NCBI GenBank assembly: GCA_036186865.1
Contig: AP025046.1
Span: forward strand, 35,277,819-35,341,818
Source of the DNA: Eustoma russellianum
Taxonomy: Eukaryota > Streptophyta > Magnoliopsida > Gentianales > Gentianaceae
Length of the DNA stretch: 64,000 bases
Direction of reading: 5' to 3'
The translations under genes were made by a program, and so were the position numbers. Under the pieces are notes generated by a model. It saw only the letters and a program-made list of their open reading frames with translations. It made no database searches and was not told the origin of the DNA. How positions within the stretch are numbered: the stretch's first letter is position 1; each line of letters begins with the position of its first letter. This document shows positions 23,655 through 33,638 of the stretch, piece after piece.

Positions 23655-23984
23655 CTAGGGTGTTAACAAAATGAGCCGAACCGAATACTAGGTTTTGAAT
23701 TCGGATTTGTTTAGCTAAACGAATTGTTTGGCTCAGTTTGTTTAGCTAAACAAACTTTAGAATTTGTTCGAGTTCGGTTCGATAACGCTATAACTGTTTA
23801 AACGAGTCGAACAATTCACGAATAGTTCAGCTCGTTTTAATAAACGAACCCAAACAACTACTCAAATTCGACTCGTTTAAAGAAAATTACCGACGAATAC
23901 AAACTGGATGCGAATCAAATTCGAACAGTTCACTAGGTATTTGGTTAACAGTCGTATGAACACCTACCTAAAATGACACAAAGT
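23655..23984. repeat. Probable non-autonomous DNA transposon rich in TTCGAACGA-type motifs
   Basis: The segment starts near TAGGGTGTTAAC and ends near GTATGAACACCTA, giving short imperfect terminal inverted repeats. Between them are many internal inverted pieces (GTTTAGCTAAAC, AACGAGTCGAAC and complements). It resembles the hAT-type MITE at 50915-51453 in style. No clear target-site duplication was found, so the boundaries are approximate. Confidence 0.45.
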
Positions 23985-24100
23985 GAGTACTGCTTCTGCA
24001 GTGATGACATTCTTCTTTCTAATAAAACATTTTAAAAGAAAAGCAAGACAACTTTCATCACTTAATGCGTGAAAAATAAATAAGTGAGCCTCTTGTCTCC

Positions 24101-24268
24101 GGGATAGGATCCCCTCACCGCTCCCCTCTCACCGCGTGCGTGACCGCGCGACACGTGGCAAAAAGTAGGGGTGGTGAGGCTGGGTGAGGGTAACCCTCAT
24201 CCAGCCTCACCACCCCCTACTGCTGCCACGTGTCGCGTCCTGGGCCGCGCGGTGAGAGATCTCATCCC
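24101..24268. mobile_element. Foldback MITE, copy A
   Basis: The 8-bp duplication TTGTCTCC flanks the element at 24093-24100 and 24269-24276. Ends are GGGATAGGATC and its inverse. Almost the whole 168 bp forms one hairpin centred on GGGTAACCC. A CACGTG box occurs in each arm (24152-24157 and 24227-24232). The 8-bp duplication suggests a hAT-type mobiliser. Related copies are at 31166-31347 and 59568-59752. Confidence 0.88.
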
Positions 24269-24276
24269 TTGTCTCC

Positions 24277-24668
24277 ATGTCGACCAGCCAATTGTCGGGA
24301 ATAACCGGTACATGCAGCCCAATGTGTCGCAGCACTTAAACGTTTCCTGTCTTTACGAAGATTACTGCGTCGCATTTATATATTTTATTATGATCTATAC
24401 TGGAAGAAACAACATCAGAAATTCGATTTACAGAACATAATTATGTGTAATGGTCTCTGTGTCTCACCAATCATCAAATCTTTTAGGCACAACACGAATC
24501 TCATTTACAAAAAAAAAAAAAAAAAGAAGAAAAACACTCTTTAATTTAATAAAGACACGCTTTAATTCAATAAAGACACTTTTTTCGTTTCTATTCTATT
24601 GATTATATCTCATGGTTCATTCTTGATTAGTGATCATATAAAAATACGTGTTTTTATCAAAATATAGT
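24277..24668. other. No recognised feature
   Basis: AT-rich sequence with an A-run near 24510. Nothing coding or repetitive is recognised. Confidence 0.5.
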
Positions 24669-26092
24669 TGTTAGATCTGTAACAAACATTCTAAAGGAGA
24701 TGTGAATAGAGTGTTGGGCAATTTTACGGAATTTTTGTATTTTTGGATTTCTCCAACTCAAATGGAATTCAAAATCAAAGCAAGAATGGGAGATGTGAGA
24801 CAATGAATGAGTACATCGGATATAGAGTGGTTCGAATTGTAAATGATTATACTCCACTACCACTTTGTTTGCAAGGTGGATTATCAACAACTACTCTTCT
24901 TATCATTCTTAATAAGAACAACCACATCAATAAGTACAGTAACGACTTAGTGTAAGCAACCACAACAACAACTTCTTGCAGAAAACAACTTTGTGCAACT
25001 ACAACAACTTCAGCTCTAAGCAAGAACAACTCCTTGCTACCTCACAACTTCAACAAAGTTCTCTCAAAGAACTTTCTCACGGTGGGGTTTACACTTTCTC
25101 ACTAGTCTAAACACAAGCAAGAGATCAATACGTATGATTCCTCTTATGTTAGACGTATAATCTTTTAGTTTACAACAAAGAAGAACAAATAAGGGCTTAA
25201 CAAACTTTAAGCACTTTTACACAAATAAGAGAAATTTACAACAATGTAGAATGAAGCTTGATGATGGTGAAAGTATATGAATGCCGCATCTGAGCTTCTT
25301 CTATTTATAGAAGATGTAGTCCACGTTTTTGGACCCTCCCCCATGTCTTCAAGTCAATCTCAAGTCTTGGCAATTTGAAAATAACCTTTAGTCACTCTAT
25401 GGATTGATTTGATCCTCCAAAGCCACCCTAGAGAATCTTAGACATGGATATAATAGTTAAGGAAGTGTGTTTAATGTTAGAGAAAAGTCAACAAGAAATT
25501 TGAGCAAGATTGAAAAGAGAAAACACCATGAATCTCCCTTTGATTTTGTTCCAACGGTCATAAAAATTTGAATTTCGGGTGACATCGATCGATCGATGTG
25601 TCTGGGTTGAGAGATCGATGTCCTCCAGAGAGGTTCCAGTTTTGAACCAGCCATACATCGATCGATCAAAGTCTCTTATTGAGAGACTGATGCGACACCG
25701 ATCGATCGATGTCCCCAAGACCGAGAGATCGATATCTTCTAGAGAGGTTCCAGTTTTGAACCTCCACTACATCGATCGATCGAAGTCTCTCTTTCAGAGA
25801 CTGATGTGACATCAATCGATCGATGTTCCCAAGACTGAGAGATCGATGTCTTCCAGAGAGATTCTAGTTTTGAACCCCCACTACATCGATTGATCGATGT
25901 CCCCAGTTTGAGGGATCGATGTTGGACAGAAAGGTTCCAACCTTAGACCTTTCGAACATAGATCAATTTATGTGAGAGATCGATGTCACATAATGTGTTT
26001 TTCTCATCTTGCTTCCAATTTCAAGTATGAATTTCCTTTTTAATTCATTCAAAACATTTTTTTACATCATCAAAACACTTCATATCTCAACA
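24669..26092 (-). mobile_element. Solo LTR (copia-type) with an ATCGATCG array
   Basis: Plus-strand ends are TGTTAGATCTG (24669) and ATCTCAACA (26092). On the minus strand it starts TGTTGAGATATG, carries a tandem ATCGATCG array in U3 (25570-25990) and then a TATA box (TCTATAAATAGA, near 25305). A long R-U5 includes CGAACCACTCTATATCC. Flanking pentamers are ATAGT (24664-24668) and ATATT (26093-26097), one mismatch apart. No internal region or PBS adjoins, so it is read as a solo LTR left by LTR-LTR recombination. Confidence 0.65.
25570..25990. repeat. Tandem array, ~113-bp unit with ATCGATCGATCGAT palindromes
   Basis: Three units start near 25583, 25696 and 25810. Each contains an ATCGATCGATCGATGT palindrome, GAGAGATCGATGTC, and CAGAGAGGTTCCAGTTTTGA. 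A fourth partial unit follows. The array lies upstream of the TATA box in the LTR's own orientation. Confidence 0.85.
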
Positions 26093-26448
26093 ATATTATG
26101 TATTTATCATTTTGTTAATTTTTATATTTAATGAATTTACAAGTAAACTTTTTAAAATGTAGATAAGTTGTCTTGTATGCTTTCTAATTCTACAACTTAG
26201 TGATAGATGAGTTTTAATTTATTTCTCATCTCTTCTATGATAACCATAAAACAATTTTTTTTTTAACTTTTGTTTGGGCTTGGATGGGCTCAGGGAGGTT
26301 TCTTAGCAGTATCATTCATGAGAGGTGTAGAAAAATCTCCCCAAGTACTTAGGTCAAATAATGGTGACAAACGTCCATCAACATGCAAGAGCGTGGTTCA
26401 TTTACTATGCTTTAGATTTTCTTTCAATATAAAGCAATTACTTTTTTT

Positions 26449-26610
26449 GGTCATCTATGCAGATACATAACGAGACGAGGGTCTCACTGGAAGCAAGCAC
26501 TCTATCTCTTGTGATGAATGTATTGTTTGTCTGCCTCTCATCCTTTATAGAACCTACCGATATCTTTTACTATTGTTGGAATATAATGTATATAGTTGTT
26601 GCTTTTTGTT
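26449..26610 (+). mobile_element. RTE LINE 3'-end fragment
   Basis: Matches the 3' UTR of the LINE at 11255-13862: ATGCAGATACATA, then GGGTCTCACTGGAAGCA, CTCTATCTCTTG and TATTGTTGGAATATAATG. The 5' boundary is unclear and no duplication was found. The 350 bases to its left (26093-26448) hold nothing recognised. Confidence 0.65.
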
Positions 26611-26854
26611 TGGTAAAACAATTACTTTTGTGAATACAAATAAAGAAAATGTCACACCAGCAATGGCAGATGCATTTAAATTAGAGGTTCTACCTTTATA
26701 TGTCTATCTCCCATATTTTGTTGTGATTAAAAAAATTTTGAATAATGAAATTAAACTACATATCTGGTCAGAAAATCGAAGTGGATTTACCATAGCAAGA
26801 GTTTACTGATCATGATTATTTTTGTATAACTGCTTCCATTTTTAATGAAGTTAA

Positions 26855-27060
26855 CAACACACTCTTCCTTGACTTTAGAATATGATGGAATAAAGCAAAA
26901 TGACTCACTAAATTGGCTACACTTCTTATATTGTGAAGTAACAGTTGATCGACATAGTTTGACGCAATTTTCATTATGGGTCATCGGAAAAAATCCTATG
27001 TATTCTTAACATATGAGTATGATTTTATACATCCGACCTCCCATACTCTGCCATAGACGT
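26855..27060 (-). repeat. Dispersed repeat, copy 2, inverted
   Basis: Reverse-complement match to 23150-23345, including GAATATGATGGAATAAAGC and the inverse of GTGTTAAAAACAC-type sequence. Together the two copies form an inverted pair 3.5 kb apart around the solo LTR. From 27061 to 27582 nothing is recognised except a SINE-tail-like phrase, CTGATTTACATCATCCAC, near 27354. Confidence 0.7.
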
Positions 27061-27596
27061 AAGATTTTAACACAATAAGATAACGTTGTTCTTGTTGATT
27101 ATTTTTGTATAACAGATTGGCTATTTTTGTATATTAGACGAAAAAGGGAAAAAAAAAGTTTAGGCATGGTTCACGTTTTGCATTTTTGGTGTTGTTTTCT
27201 TTAATAAAGAAAGAAAACCAAATCGCCGCCAACATTTTAATCCTTTCACTTTTGGGTCTCTAGCATCTTTTCATATAAGAAGAATCCACTTTGAATGACC
27301 CACAGTGTGGGTGCTATATTGTTGATATATAACGTAAGATGTTATTGTTCTTCTGATTTACATCATCCACGATATCCTAATGATATCCTTTGGAGCTAAA
27401 ACAGTGAAAAACCCGTGGTGAAGGATTTAAACTTTTACTCATCTTGCATTGTTTTGCATAAGAATATCAAAAGTGTCATTATCACTCTTTATTTTTTGTC
27501 CCCTAAAAGATGATGAAATGATTATGTCCTTTCCAACATTTCAGGTTAAAGAGTTCCGTCTTGTCTATTCCAACTTACAAATTCCAGGTCGCATGT

Positions 27597-27841
27597 ATTT
27601 GATGAGGGAGTGGGTTCTCTCCCACCTGTACCAGAGGCCCCTTAGCCAGGTGGGATGTAAATCGAAGGATGTGTTCCACCGGCAGCCCTGCAAAGGGAGA
27701 GGACACTCGAGACTCAGCCAGCCCAGAGGCAACCCTTGTAATATTTCAACAAGAATTGTCTCCACACGGACTCGAACTCGAAACGTCGGAGTTATAACCC
27801 TAATCACCTTTGTCACTTACCACTGGACTATGCCCTGAGGC
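27597..27841 (-). mobile_element. tRNA-derived SINE with 14-bp target-site duplication
   Basis: The direct repeat TCCAGGTCGCATGT flanks it at 27583-27596 and 27842-27855. On the minus strand an A box (TAGTCCAGTGGTAAGTG, 27813-27830) and a B box (GAGTTCGAGTCC, around 27768-27779) lie near the start. This is the layout of a Pol III tRNA-derived promoter. Length is 245 bp. The body differs from the SINE family at 57-60 kb. It is not a functional tRNA gene because the acceptor stem does not close. Confidence 0.87.
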
Positions 27842-28271
27842 TCCAGGTCGCATGTCTTGGTAGTTCTTTTTTCCTTCTACAAACGGAATCAGTTTCTTTA
27901 ATTCTACAATGAAATTTCACATCAACATAAGCAAGATGCAGAAATACGTCTAAATTAGTCAGGATTTTCTCATAGACTCTGAATTCTTAACTTATCTTTC
28001 AAACAAAAAAATTATTTTATAAATCACCAAACATGTCACAAACGTACCACTTGTGTCATTGCAGCATAGCTTCAGAATAATCGCTAGTGTCATTATGTTT
28101 CTATGATAATGTTTTAATTTCGTTTCTACCATGATGAGTATTTCTTTGTGATATTTATTTTCATCAATGTCATTTGTATTTTACTCTTTAAATAACTACA
28201 CTACACTGTTGTTATTCTTGTTAAGTTCGTTATCAATTTATTTTGAATGACTAAATTCCATGATTAAGAAT

Positions 28272-28425
28272 AATGGTTAGGGTTAAGGTTGGGATTAAGA
28301 TATGATTAGAGTTGGGATTAGGGTTAGGGTTAGTTTTGGTGTTATGGTAAGGGTAAGGGTTAAGATTAGAGTTAGGGTTATGGTTAGGTTTTGGGTAGGC
28401 TTGGGGTTAGGGTTTGTTTATAAAA
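28272..28425 (+). repeat. Degenerate telomere-like repeats (GGTTAGGG-type)
   Basis: Many irregular units of GGTTAGGGTTA, GGGATTAG and GGTAAGGGT lie on the plus strand over about 150 bp. Perfect plant telomere units (TTTAGGG) do not form a run, so this is a decayed or telomere-like internal tract. Confidence 0.75.
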
Positions 28426-29929
28426 TGTAACGATGACCATAAGAAATTTGTCACTAATATTTTTGTACGCTGGTATGATATTTGTTAGACATTAATTGAA
28501 ATTTATAAATTGAAAATATATAACCATAAATCAACTGGTCAGTCTTTTAATATGTTTCATAAATTTTCCGACAATGATAGGTTTGGAACCTTCATACGCA
28601 AAGCCTTCTTGTTCTGAACTAGTGTCGATTTGTTTTTTCTTTGGAAGAGTGTATACTTATTGGTTGTGAAGAACACATAAGTGCTCTCTTTAGATCTTTG
28701 TCATTATATACTGTAACGGCATGCCTATCAAATCCTTCGTGTCTATTAGGACCCAATTGCGACCATCTACACCCAATTGAAGATCATCTTTATTTTCATC
28801 TTTATTTTCATTTTTCTAAACATATAATACAAGTGAATTGTCACTTTCCAAGGAGAAGACATTACTCAAGCCTACTGAATGAATGGAAATTCAATTGATA
28901 TGGTAGAATGAAGCTTTGTATGAAATTGGTTAACTTTCATTGGATTTTATAGAGTCGTGAAATATTTGTACGATTTTAACTAAACCATTGTGCACCGATA
29001 TATATTTTGTGGAAGCATGCACAATACAGTTTTGACATAACTGTTTGGCACAAGAAGGTTTTTTTTGAAACCGTACTGCTTGGCAAATCACGGCTTTGAC
29101 AAAACTGTCTTGTATACAATTGAGTTTTTCTCAAAATGCGTGATAATAGTGGGTTTTCTTATTAAAACTATTGTATTTTTTGCCTTTTCTCAAATTATAA
29201 TGGTGGTTGGTTTTATGTTTGTTGAATTTTGTGATTTAATAAAGTTGATACATTAAATTATTATGATAAATAATATAAAATATTAAATATGATAACTCGT
29301 TTTAATCATTTCAATGTTTTCTTTAATATATAGCTTAATCTATTTTGAAAATAGGGTCATTATTTTATGATAAAGTTGTTTTTTCCACAAGTTAAAAAGC
29401 ATGAAAGAGGAAAAATGAGTCAAAACTTTATTAGAATATGTTTTTGTAGGGTAATTTCGAATTACGGTTTCAAACAACATCTAAATATGCAGTAAAATTA
29501 TGCATGTTCTAGCATACGTTCTTCGCACGTTAGTACGGCAAATGATTTATTTTAAATTGTTGGCAAGTCCATATCCTATTGTTTGGTATGACGATATATT
29601 ATTTTGTCAAATATTACGTTCACTATGAAGAAAATAATAATAATTTGAATGTTGGATATTGCAGGTACAACAACAACATTACTCCATTGTTTTAGAGACT
29701 GATGTTTTAAATTATTACAGGTACATATCTTGCCATCTTGAAAATGCAATTAAACAGTTCATAAAACTTAGTGGTGAAAAAAACAGGATATCTAGTCTTG
29801 GTCATGATTTGGATTGATACGGATTTGGAATCGGATTTGGATTTGGAAACTTTGTAATTTGGAACTTTGATTTTGGACCGAATTTGGTTTTGATCTGTGC
29901 ATCGCATAAATTTGGTAACCTTGCATGCA
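28426..29929. other. AT-rich stretch without recognised genes
   Basis: No recognisable coding, repeat or RNA signature. Short open frames at 28641-28898 and 29065-29256 have no family motifs. Confidence 0.5.
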
Positions 29930-30520
29930 CTTGAGTAGATATTAAGTGGATGATCGATATTGTTGATTTTGATATTTATTTGACTATAAGAGTAATATGG
30001 TAATTTATTTGCGAATGGAGAACTTGATACTTTCTCAAATTATTTAATTACATAATTACACTTGTTTCCATGTGTATGATCCTATAGTGGGTACAGACAG
30101 GTTACTTACTGGCGATGTTTTGTCGCTCATACTACACTTTATTGTTATTTTGCAGAGAGACATGATTTTGATCTAGTATTTTCAGAGGACGAGTCCGAAT
30201 GCAGATAACGTTGATGTGAGGATTTTTGATGAGGAAACTATTTATGGAGATTAGTTGAGACCTTATGTACTTTATGGATTTGATATTGACATTTTCGAGC
30301 TTTAGAATTTTGGCTTAAGTTTACAATTTTTATTTGATTTTGGATATTTGTCTAACTATAATGATTATTTGAGAATTTTAATTTTATAACTTCAGCCGAT
30401 GTCATTCTACTTCACTTTGCTGACGTGTATTTGATTTGGTATCGACGCCTTGTATTTATCTTAACAGAATATGGCGAGTGAACCGTTTTGAATACTAGGA
30501 CTCTGGGACGGGTCGTTATA
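29930..30520 (+). mobile_element. Truncated Ty3/gypsy LTR (3' part)
   Basis: Resembles the last ~550 bases of the LTR at 689-3205. Shared phrases are TTACTGG...GCTCA, a TTTTGCAG-AGG block, TATCGACGCCTTGTATT and the end GGGACGGGTCGTTATA. The left boundary is approximate and no internal region adjoins. Confidence 0.55.
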
Positions 30521-30817
30521 AGATATAATATTAGTAATTTAAGAAATTAGATAATATTTTTTTAAAAAAATCAGAGTAAAAAAAACATGACAACATTTTT
30601 GGAGCGGAAGAAATATATAAATAACAATCTAATTATAAAGTCAGCTTAGGCCAACTATTTTCGAATAAGAAAAACAAAGCATGAAAGGTTGACATCTAAT
30701 ACTTTCAGATCTATAGTATTGTTACCATATCCAATTTCATTATGGGGTTCACATACTACTCATTTTCAAATGACACCCACATTCTTCACAAGTACAATAA
30801 TAACATTAATCTATTAC

Positions 30818-30935
30818 CTTAAGGCTGTCGCCTATAGCGAGGTATGGGGTATGGGAGTCGGATATACGCAACCATACTCATGTGTTAAAAACACACAGAG
30901 ATTATTTCTCGATTACTCATAACCACATTCTTCAC
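30818..30935 (+). repeat. Dispersed repeat, copy 3
   Basis: Begins AAGGCTGTCGCCTATAGCG and GGTATGGGGTATGGGAG, then matches copies 1 and 2 (GGATATACGCAACCATACTC, GTGTTAAAAACACAC). It shows the left part of the repeat best. The 300 bases before it (30521-30817) hold nothing recognised. Confidence 0.6.
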
Positions 30936-31165
30936 AAGTATGCATTTTTTATTTTAGCTTCACAAGTACAACATTTTTGATACGGGCGGGTCCGACTCTT
31001 GGGAGTCTATACTGATAGCTAGAGAATATGTACAGAGAGGGCTCAGATGGAGAATTGGGGATGGTATACATGTTAAGGTCTGGCAGGATAATTGGCTCCC
31101 AAATCTAGCTCGTAGGTGTACATACCAGGGCAATTATTGGACTTCAATTGATGTCCCTTTGACGG

Positions 31166-31347
31166 GGGAGAGGATCTCCTTACCCCCTTCAAAGGGGTAT
31201 TAAATGACCCCCCGCCACGTGGCACACAGAGGAGGTGGTGAGGTTGGGTGGGAGTCACCCGCACCCAGTCTCACCACCCCCTGTGTGCCACGTGGCGGGT
31301 GGTCCCAAAGGGGGTGAGGAGTTGAGGGGTTAGAGGATCTCAATCCC
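31166..31347. mobile_element. Foldback MITE, copy B
   Basis: The 8-bp duplication TTTGACGG lies at 31158-31165 and 31348-31355. Removing the element restores the L1-a frame from VPLT to VPDLID. Ends are GGGAGAGGATC and the inverse of GGGATTGAGATCC. A long hairpin carries CACGTG at 31216-31221 and 31289-31294. It is clearly diverged from copies A and C but has the same architecture. Confidence 0.85.
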
Positions 31348-31477
31348 TTTGACGGTTCCTGATCTAATCGACCAGGACTCCTCCTCTTGGCGTCTTGATA
31401 TCCTGTCTAGTCTTTTCTCTGAGTAGGGTATTCCTGAGGTGCTGAGTGTTCCCCTTGGTGCTGGGCATTCAGACTGC

Positions 31478-31700
31478 CTACAACAACAAACATACTCAGT
31501 ATGTCCTAATGACAACAATAGCTATCAATTAGAATCTGAGTAGGGTGAGAGTCAAGAAAGCGATATGTACATCCATTGGGATAGAGAGTTTGCTCCCAGT
31601 GAGACCCCAACTCTATATATGTCTACATAGATGACATAATAATAGGCATATGGACAAGTGACCCAACTCTATATGTATAATAATAGGCATATGGACAACT
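31478..31700 (-). mobile_element. RTE LINE 3'-end fragment within L1-a
   Basis: The minus strand reads GGGTCTCACTGGGAGCA, CTCTCTATCCC and ends near ATTGTTG/TTGTTGTAGG, matching the LINE tail at 13700-13862. A short local duplication (AATAATAGGCATATGGACAA) sits at about 31640-31700. Boundaries are approximate and no flanking duplication was identified. Confidence 0.6.
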
Positions 31701-31977
31701 AGAGAAGCCACAATCCAGGATCGTTGTGTGCTGCTAGCTCAGACAGTGACCAACCGAGCTGGAGCTCTATCTGGTCTCTGGCTATTGCTCCTAAGGTCAA
31801 CTTTGATCTGAGGTTTATGTTGTAATTCCCTCCCTACCTTGTCTAACTTGATCCGAAGAGGCTTACTTGTGAACCAAGGGGTTCTTGTGTTTATTACTTG
31901 TCCTGTTTAAAGAGATCATATTTCATGTTTGAGATGAAATCATCATGTATCTTGTATAAATCCATCTATACGACAAA

Positions 31978-32307
31978 CAACAATACATATCCTAACATAT
32001 TCCAACAATAGCAAAAGATATCGCTGGGTCTGGGAAGGATGAGAGACAAACACACAATACCTCCATCTCAAAGAATAGAGAGTTCGCTTCCAGAAAGATC
32101 ACGGCTCTATATGTACATGCATACACACATAGTGAACGACAATAATGAAAGACAAAAGACAAATACAACAAGTGCAAAGTCAACCTAACATTGAGAGAGT
32201 ATCTAAGCTCTTTTATATACTCTAAGGTGCCTCTATATTCTGCTTACACCTTGCTAACCTTAGTCCTATGTCTCCATGAGCTCTTGTCCATTGAAAATTA
32301 CGTTTAT
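31978..32307 (-). mobile_element. Short RTE LINE copy with perfect 14-bp duplication
   Basis: ATCTATACGACAAA is repeated exactly at 31964-31977 and 32308-32321. The minus-strand sequence matches 13460-13830 of the longer LINE: TCATGGAGACATA, CACCTTAGAGTATAT, TAGGTTGACTTTGCA, GTACATATAGAG and GGAAGC...CTCTCTAT. It is heavily 5'-truncated, to 330 bp. It lies in L1-a. Confidence 0.88.
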
Positions 32308-32321
32308 ATCTATACGACAAA

Positions 32322-32827
32322 TACATGAAATTGAGTCGGACTTTCTCTTTATTACGTTTATTGTCTCGACTTCTTCCCTGTGGAACACCAAGTTTGGGCG
32401 CTTAGTGATATGTATAGTGTGGTTCAGCCCTTTGCTGTGCAATGGGAGTGGGATACTTTGGAAAGCCATGCAATGACCAGGCCGAATTTTTTTGTGTTTT
32501 TGTTATGGAGCCTATGGAACAATATGAATGGTACTTTCTTTTTAAAGGACGGCACACGGATCCATTGGCCATTACCAGACTATCTTGGAGGTTTTTTGAG
32601 AGATTCCCAGTCTGCCAATCCAAAGGAGTGTTGGAGACTCAGCAGAAAATGCAGTATAGTGCCCAGACATCAGTGCAAGAGCAGCAAGGCACTCAAATGC
32701 CAGTCCAGTAGCAAAGACGTCTGGTTTGAAACATGTGCAGGATCAGACGAGTGCAGCAGGCAAAGTTCATGTGCAACAATCCGTACATATAATTGTGGCT
32801 GCAGGAGGTCATTTCCAGCCTTAAAGG
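32322..32827 (+). pseudogene. L1-a ORF2 segment before copia A
   Basis: Includes FFVFLLWSLWNNMNG, typical of the region between the zinc-binding part and the RNase H domain of plant L1 proteins. A Gln/Ser-rich linker follows and ends at the AAAGG duplication of copia A (32823-32827). The frame contains stops. Confidence 0.65.
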
Positions 32828-33619
32828 TGTTGTAATAGTTTGTAAAAGCAATGAGATGAAGAATGGATGCATGAGATCAAAGATGATGGTGAATGGGTGT
32901 TTAAATAAGCAAGAATAGCTTGACTCATAACTTGAATCGATCCATGTGTCAAATGGATAGATCCATGTGGCTTGAAAATGAAGTTGAGTATTCTGCCGGA
33001 CATAGATCGATCACATCGATCGATCGATGTCACATACATCGATCGATCGATGTATCTTGGGTGCAGAGTTGAAACTTTCTGTCCAACATAGATCGATCAC
33101 ATAGATCGATCAAAGTGACTTCGATCGATCGATGTGACAGATCGATGTTGGTCAGAATAGAATTGGAGCTTACTGTGAGACATCGATCGATCACATCGAT
33201 CGATCGATGTCCTGATAGAAGTGATTTTTCATGAAAAATCACAACTTATGCATCAAGGGACATGCCCAATCGCCATGCAACTGTCTTGAATGGCTGAATG
33301 GAGTTTGAAAGCCTATAAATAGGCTGTCATAACACATTCTTCAATACATCTTGTATCCAAGTTGAATCCTGCATCCTATATTCTTCTTCCAATTCTATTT
33401 CACTCTTGAATCAAGAAAGTTCATTAAATCTCATTCCTATTTGCTGAGGATTAGAGATTGTTGGTTGTTGTATCCTAGGAGGAAGTTTGCCTATAACCCT
33501 GCAGCATCTAATGGGGGCAAATATTCCGTACGGAAAGTGGTATACATGCCTCAAGCCAAATTCCATCCACTACTTCATACTCTCTTGTTTATTGTTCTTG
33601 TTTCCTTATTTTGATAACA
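32828..33619 (+). repeat. Copia A 5' LTR
   Basis: U3 carries the ATCGATCG palindrome array (about 33000-33212). A TATA box (CCTATAAATAG, near 33314) follows, and R-U5 runs to GATAACA at 33619. A transcript would start about 30 bases beyond the TATA box. Confidence 0.93.
33000..33212. repeat. ATCGATCG palindrome array in the copia A 5' LTR
   Basis: Several copies of the perfect 18-bp palindrome ACATCGATCGATCGATGT and shorter GATCGATC pieces lie upstream of the TATA box. The matching array in the 3' LTR is at 38310-38490 and has a different number and order of units, while the flanking LTR sequence is conserved. Confidence 0.9.
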
Positions 33620-33622
33620 ATT

Positions 33623-33635
33623 GTAAGGAATATTT
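33623..33635 (+). promoter_or_regulatory. Candidate self-primer binding segment of copia A
   Basis: GTAAGGAATATTT lies four bases after the 5' LTR, where a tRNA-type PBS (starting TGG) would be expected. It is perfectly complementary over 13 nt to AAATATTCCTTAC at 38799-38811 within R-U5 of the 3' LTR. The 5' LTR has one mismatch (CCGTAC) at the equivalent place (33519-33531). Whether it primes is an inference. Confidence 0.4.
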
Positions 33636-33638
33636 AAG

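Larger units (their letters stand above)
30973..31963 (+). pseudogene. L1 LINE (L1-a) ORF2 carboxy-terminal part, with insertions
   Basis: Protein-level L1 motifs are visible: SDSWESILIAREYVQRGLRW, IGDGIHVKVWQDNWLP and, after the MITE, VPDLIDQDSSSWRLDIL. After the RTE tail comes WSSIWSLAIAPKV, the start of the zinc-binding zf-RVT region. The frame is broken by stops and by the MITE at 31166-31347 and the RTE fragment near 31478-31700. The endonuclease and RT core are missing. The same LINE continues at 32322-32827, 39203-39806 and 44739-44930, so it is one old copy cut by later insertions. Confidence 0.75.

Noticed and set aside
27765..27830. tRNA gene
   Set aside because: A and B boxes are present, but the cloverleaf does not close and a 14-bp target-site duplication shows it is a SINE head.
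32380..32835. 151-codon frame as a host gene
   Set aside because: FLLWSLWNNMNG and its position identify it as L1-a ORF2 linker sequence, broken on both sides.
33000..33212. CRISPR-like regular repeats
   Set aside because: The units are palindromic ATCGATCG pieces with irregular spacing inside a plant LTR, with no spacers of uniform size and no cas genes.
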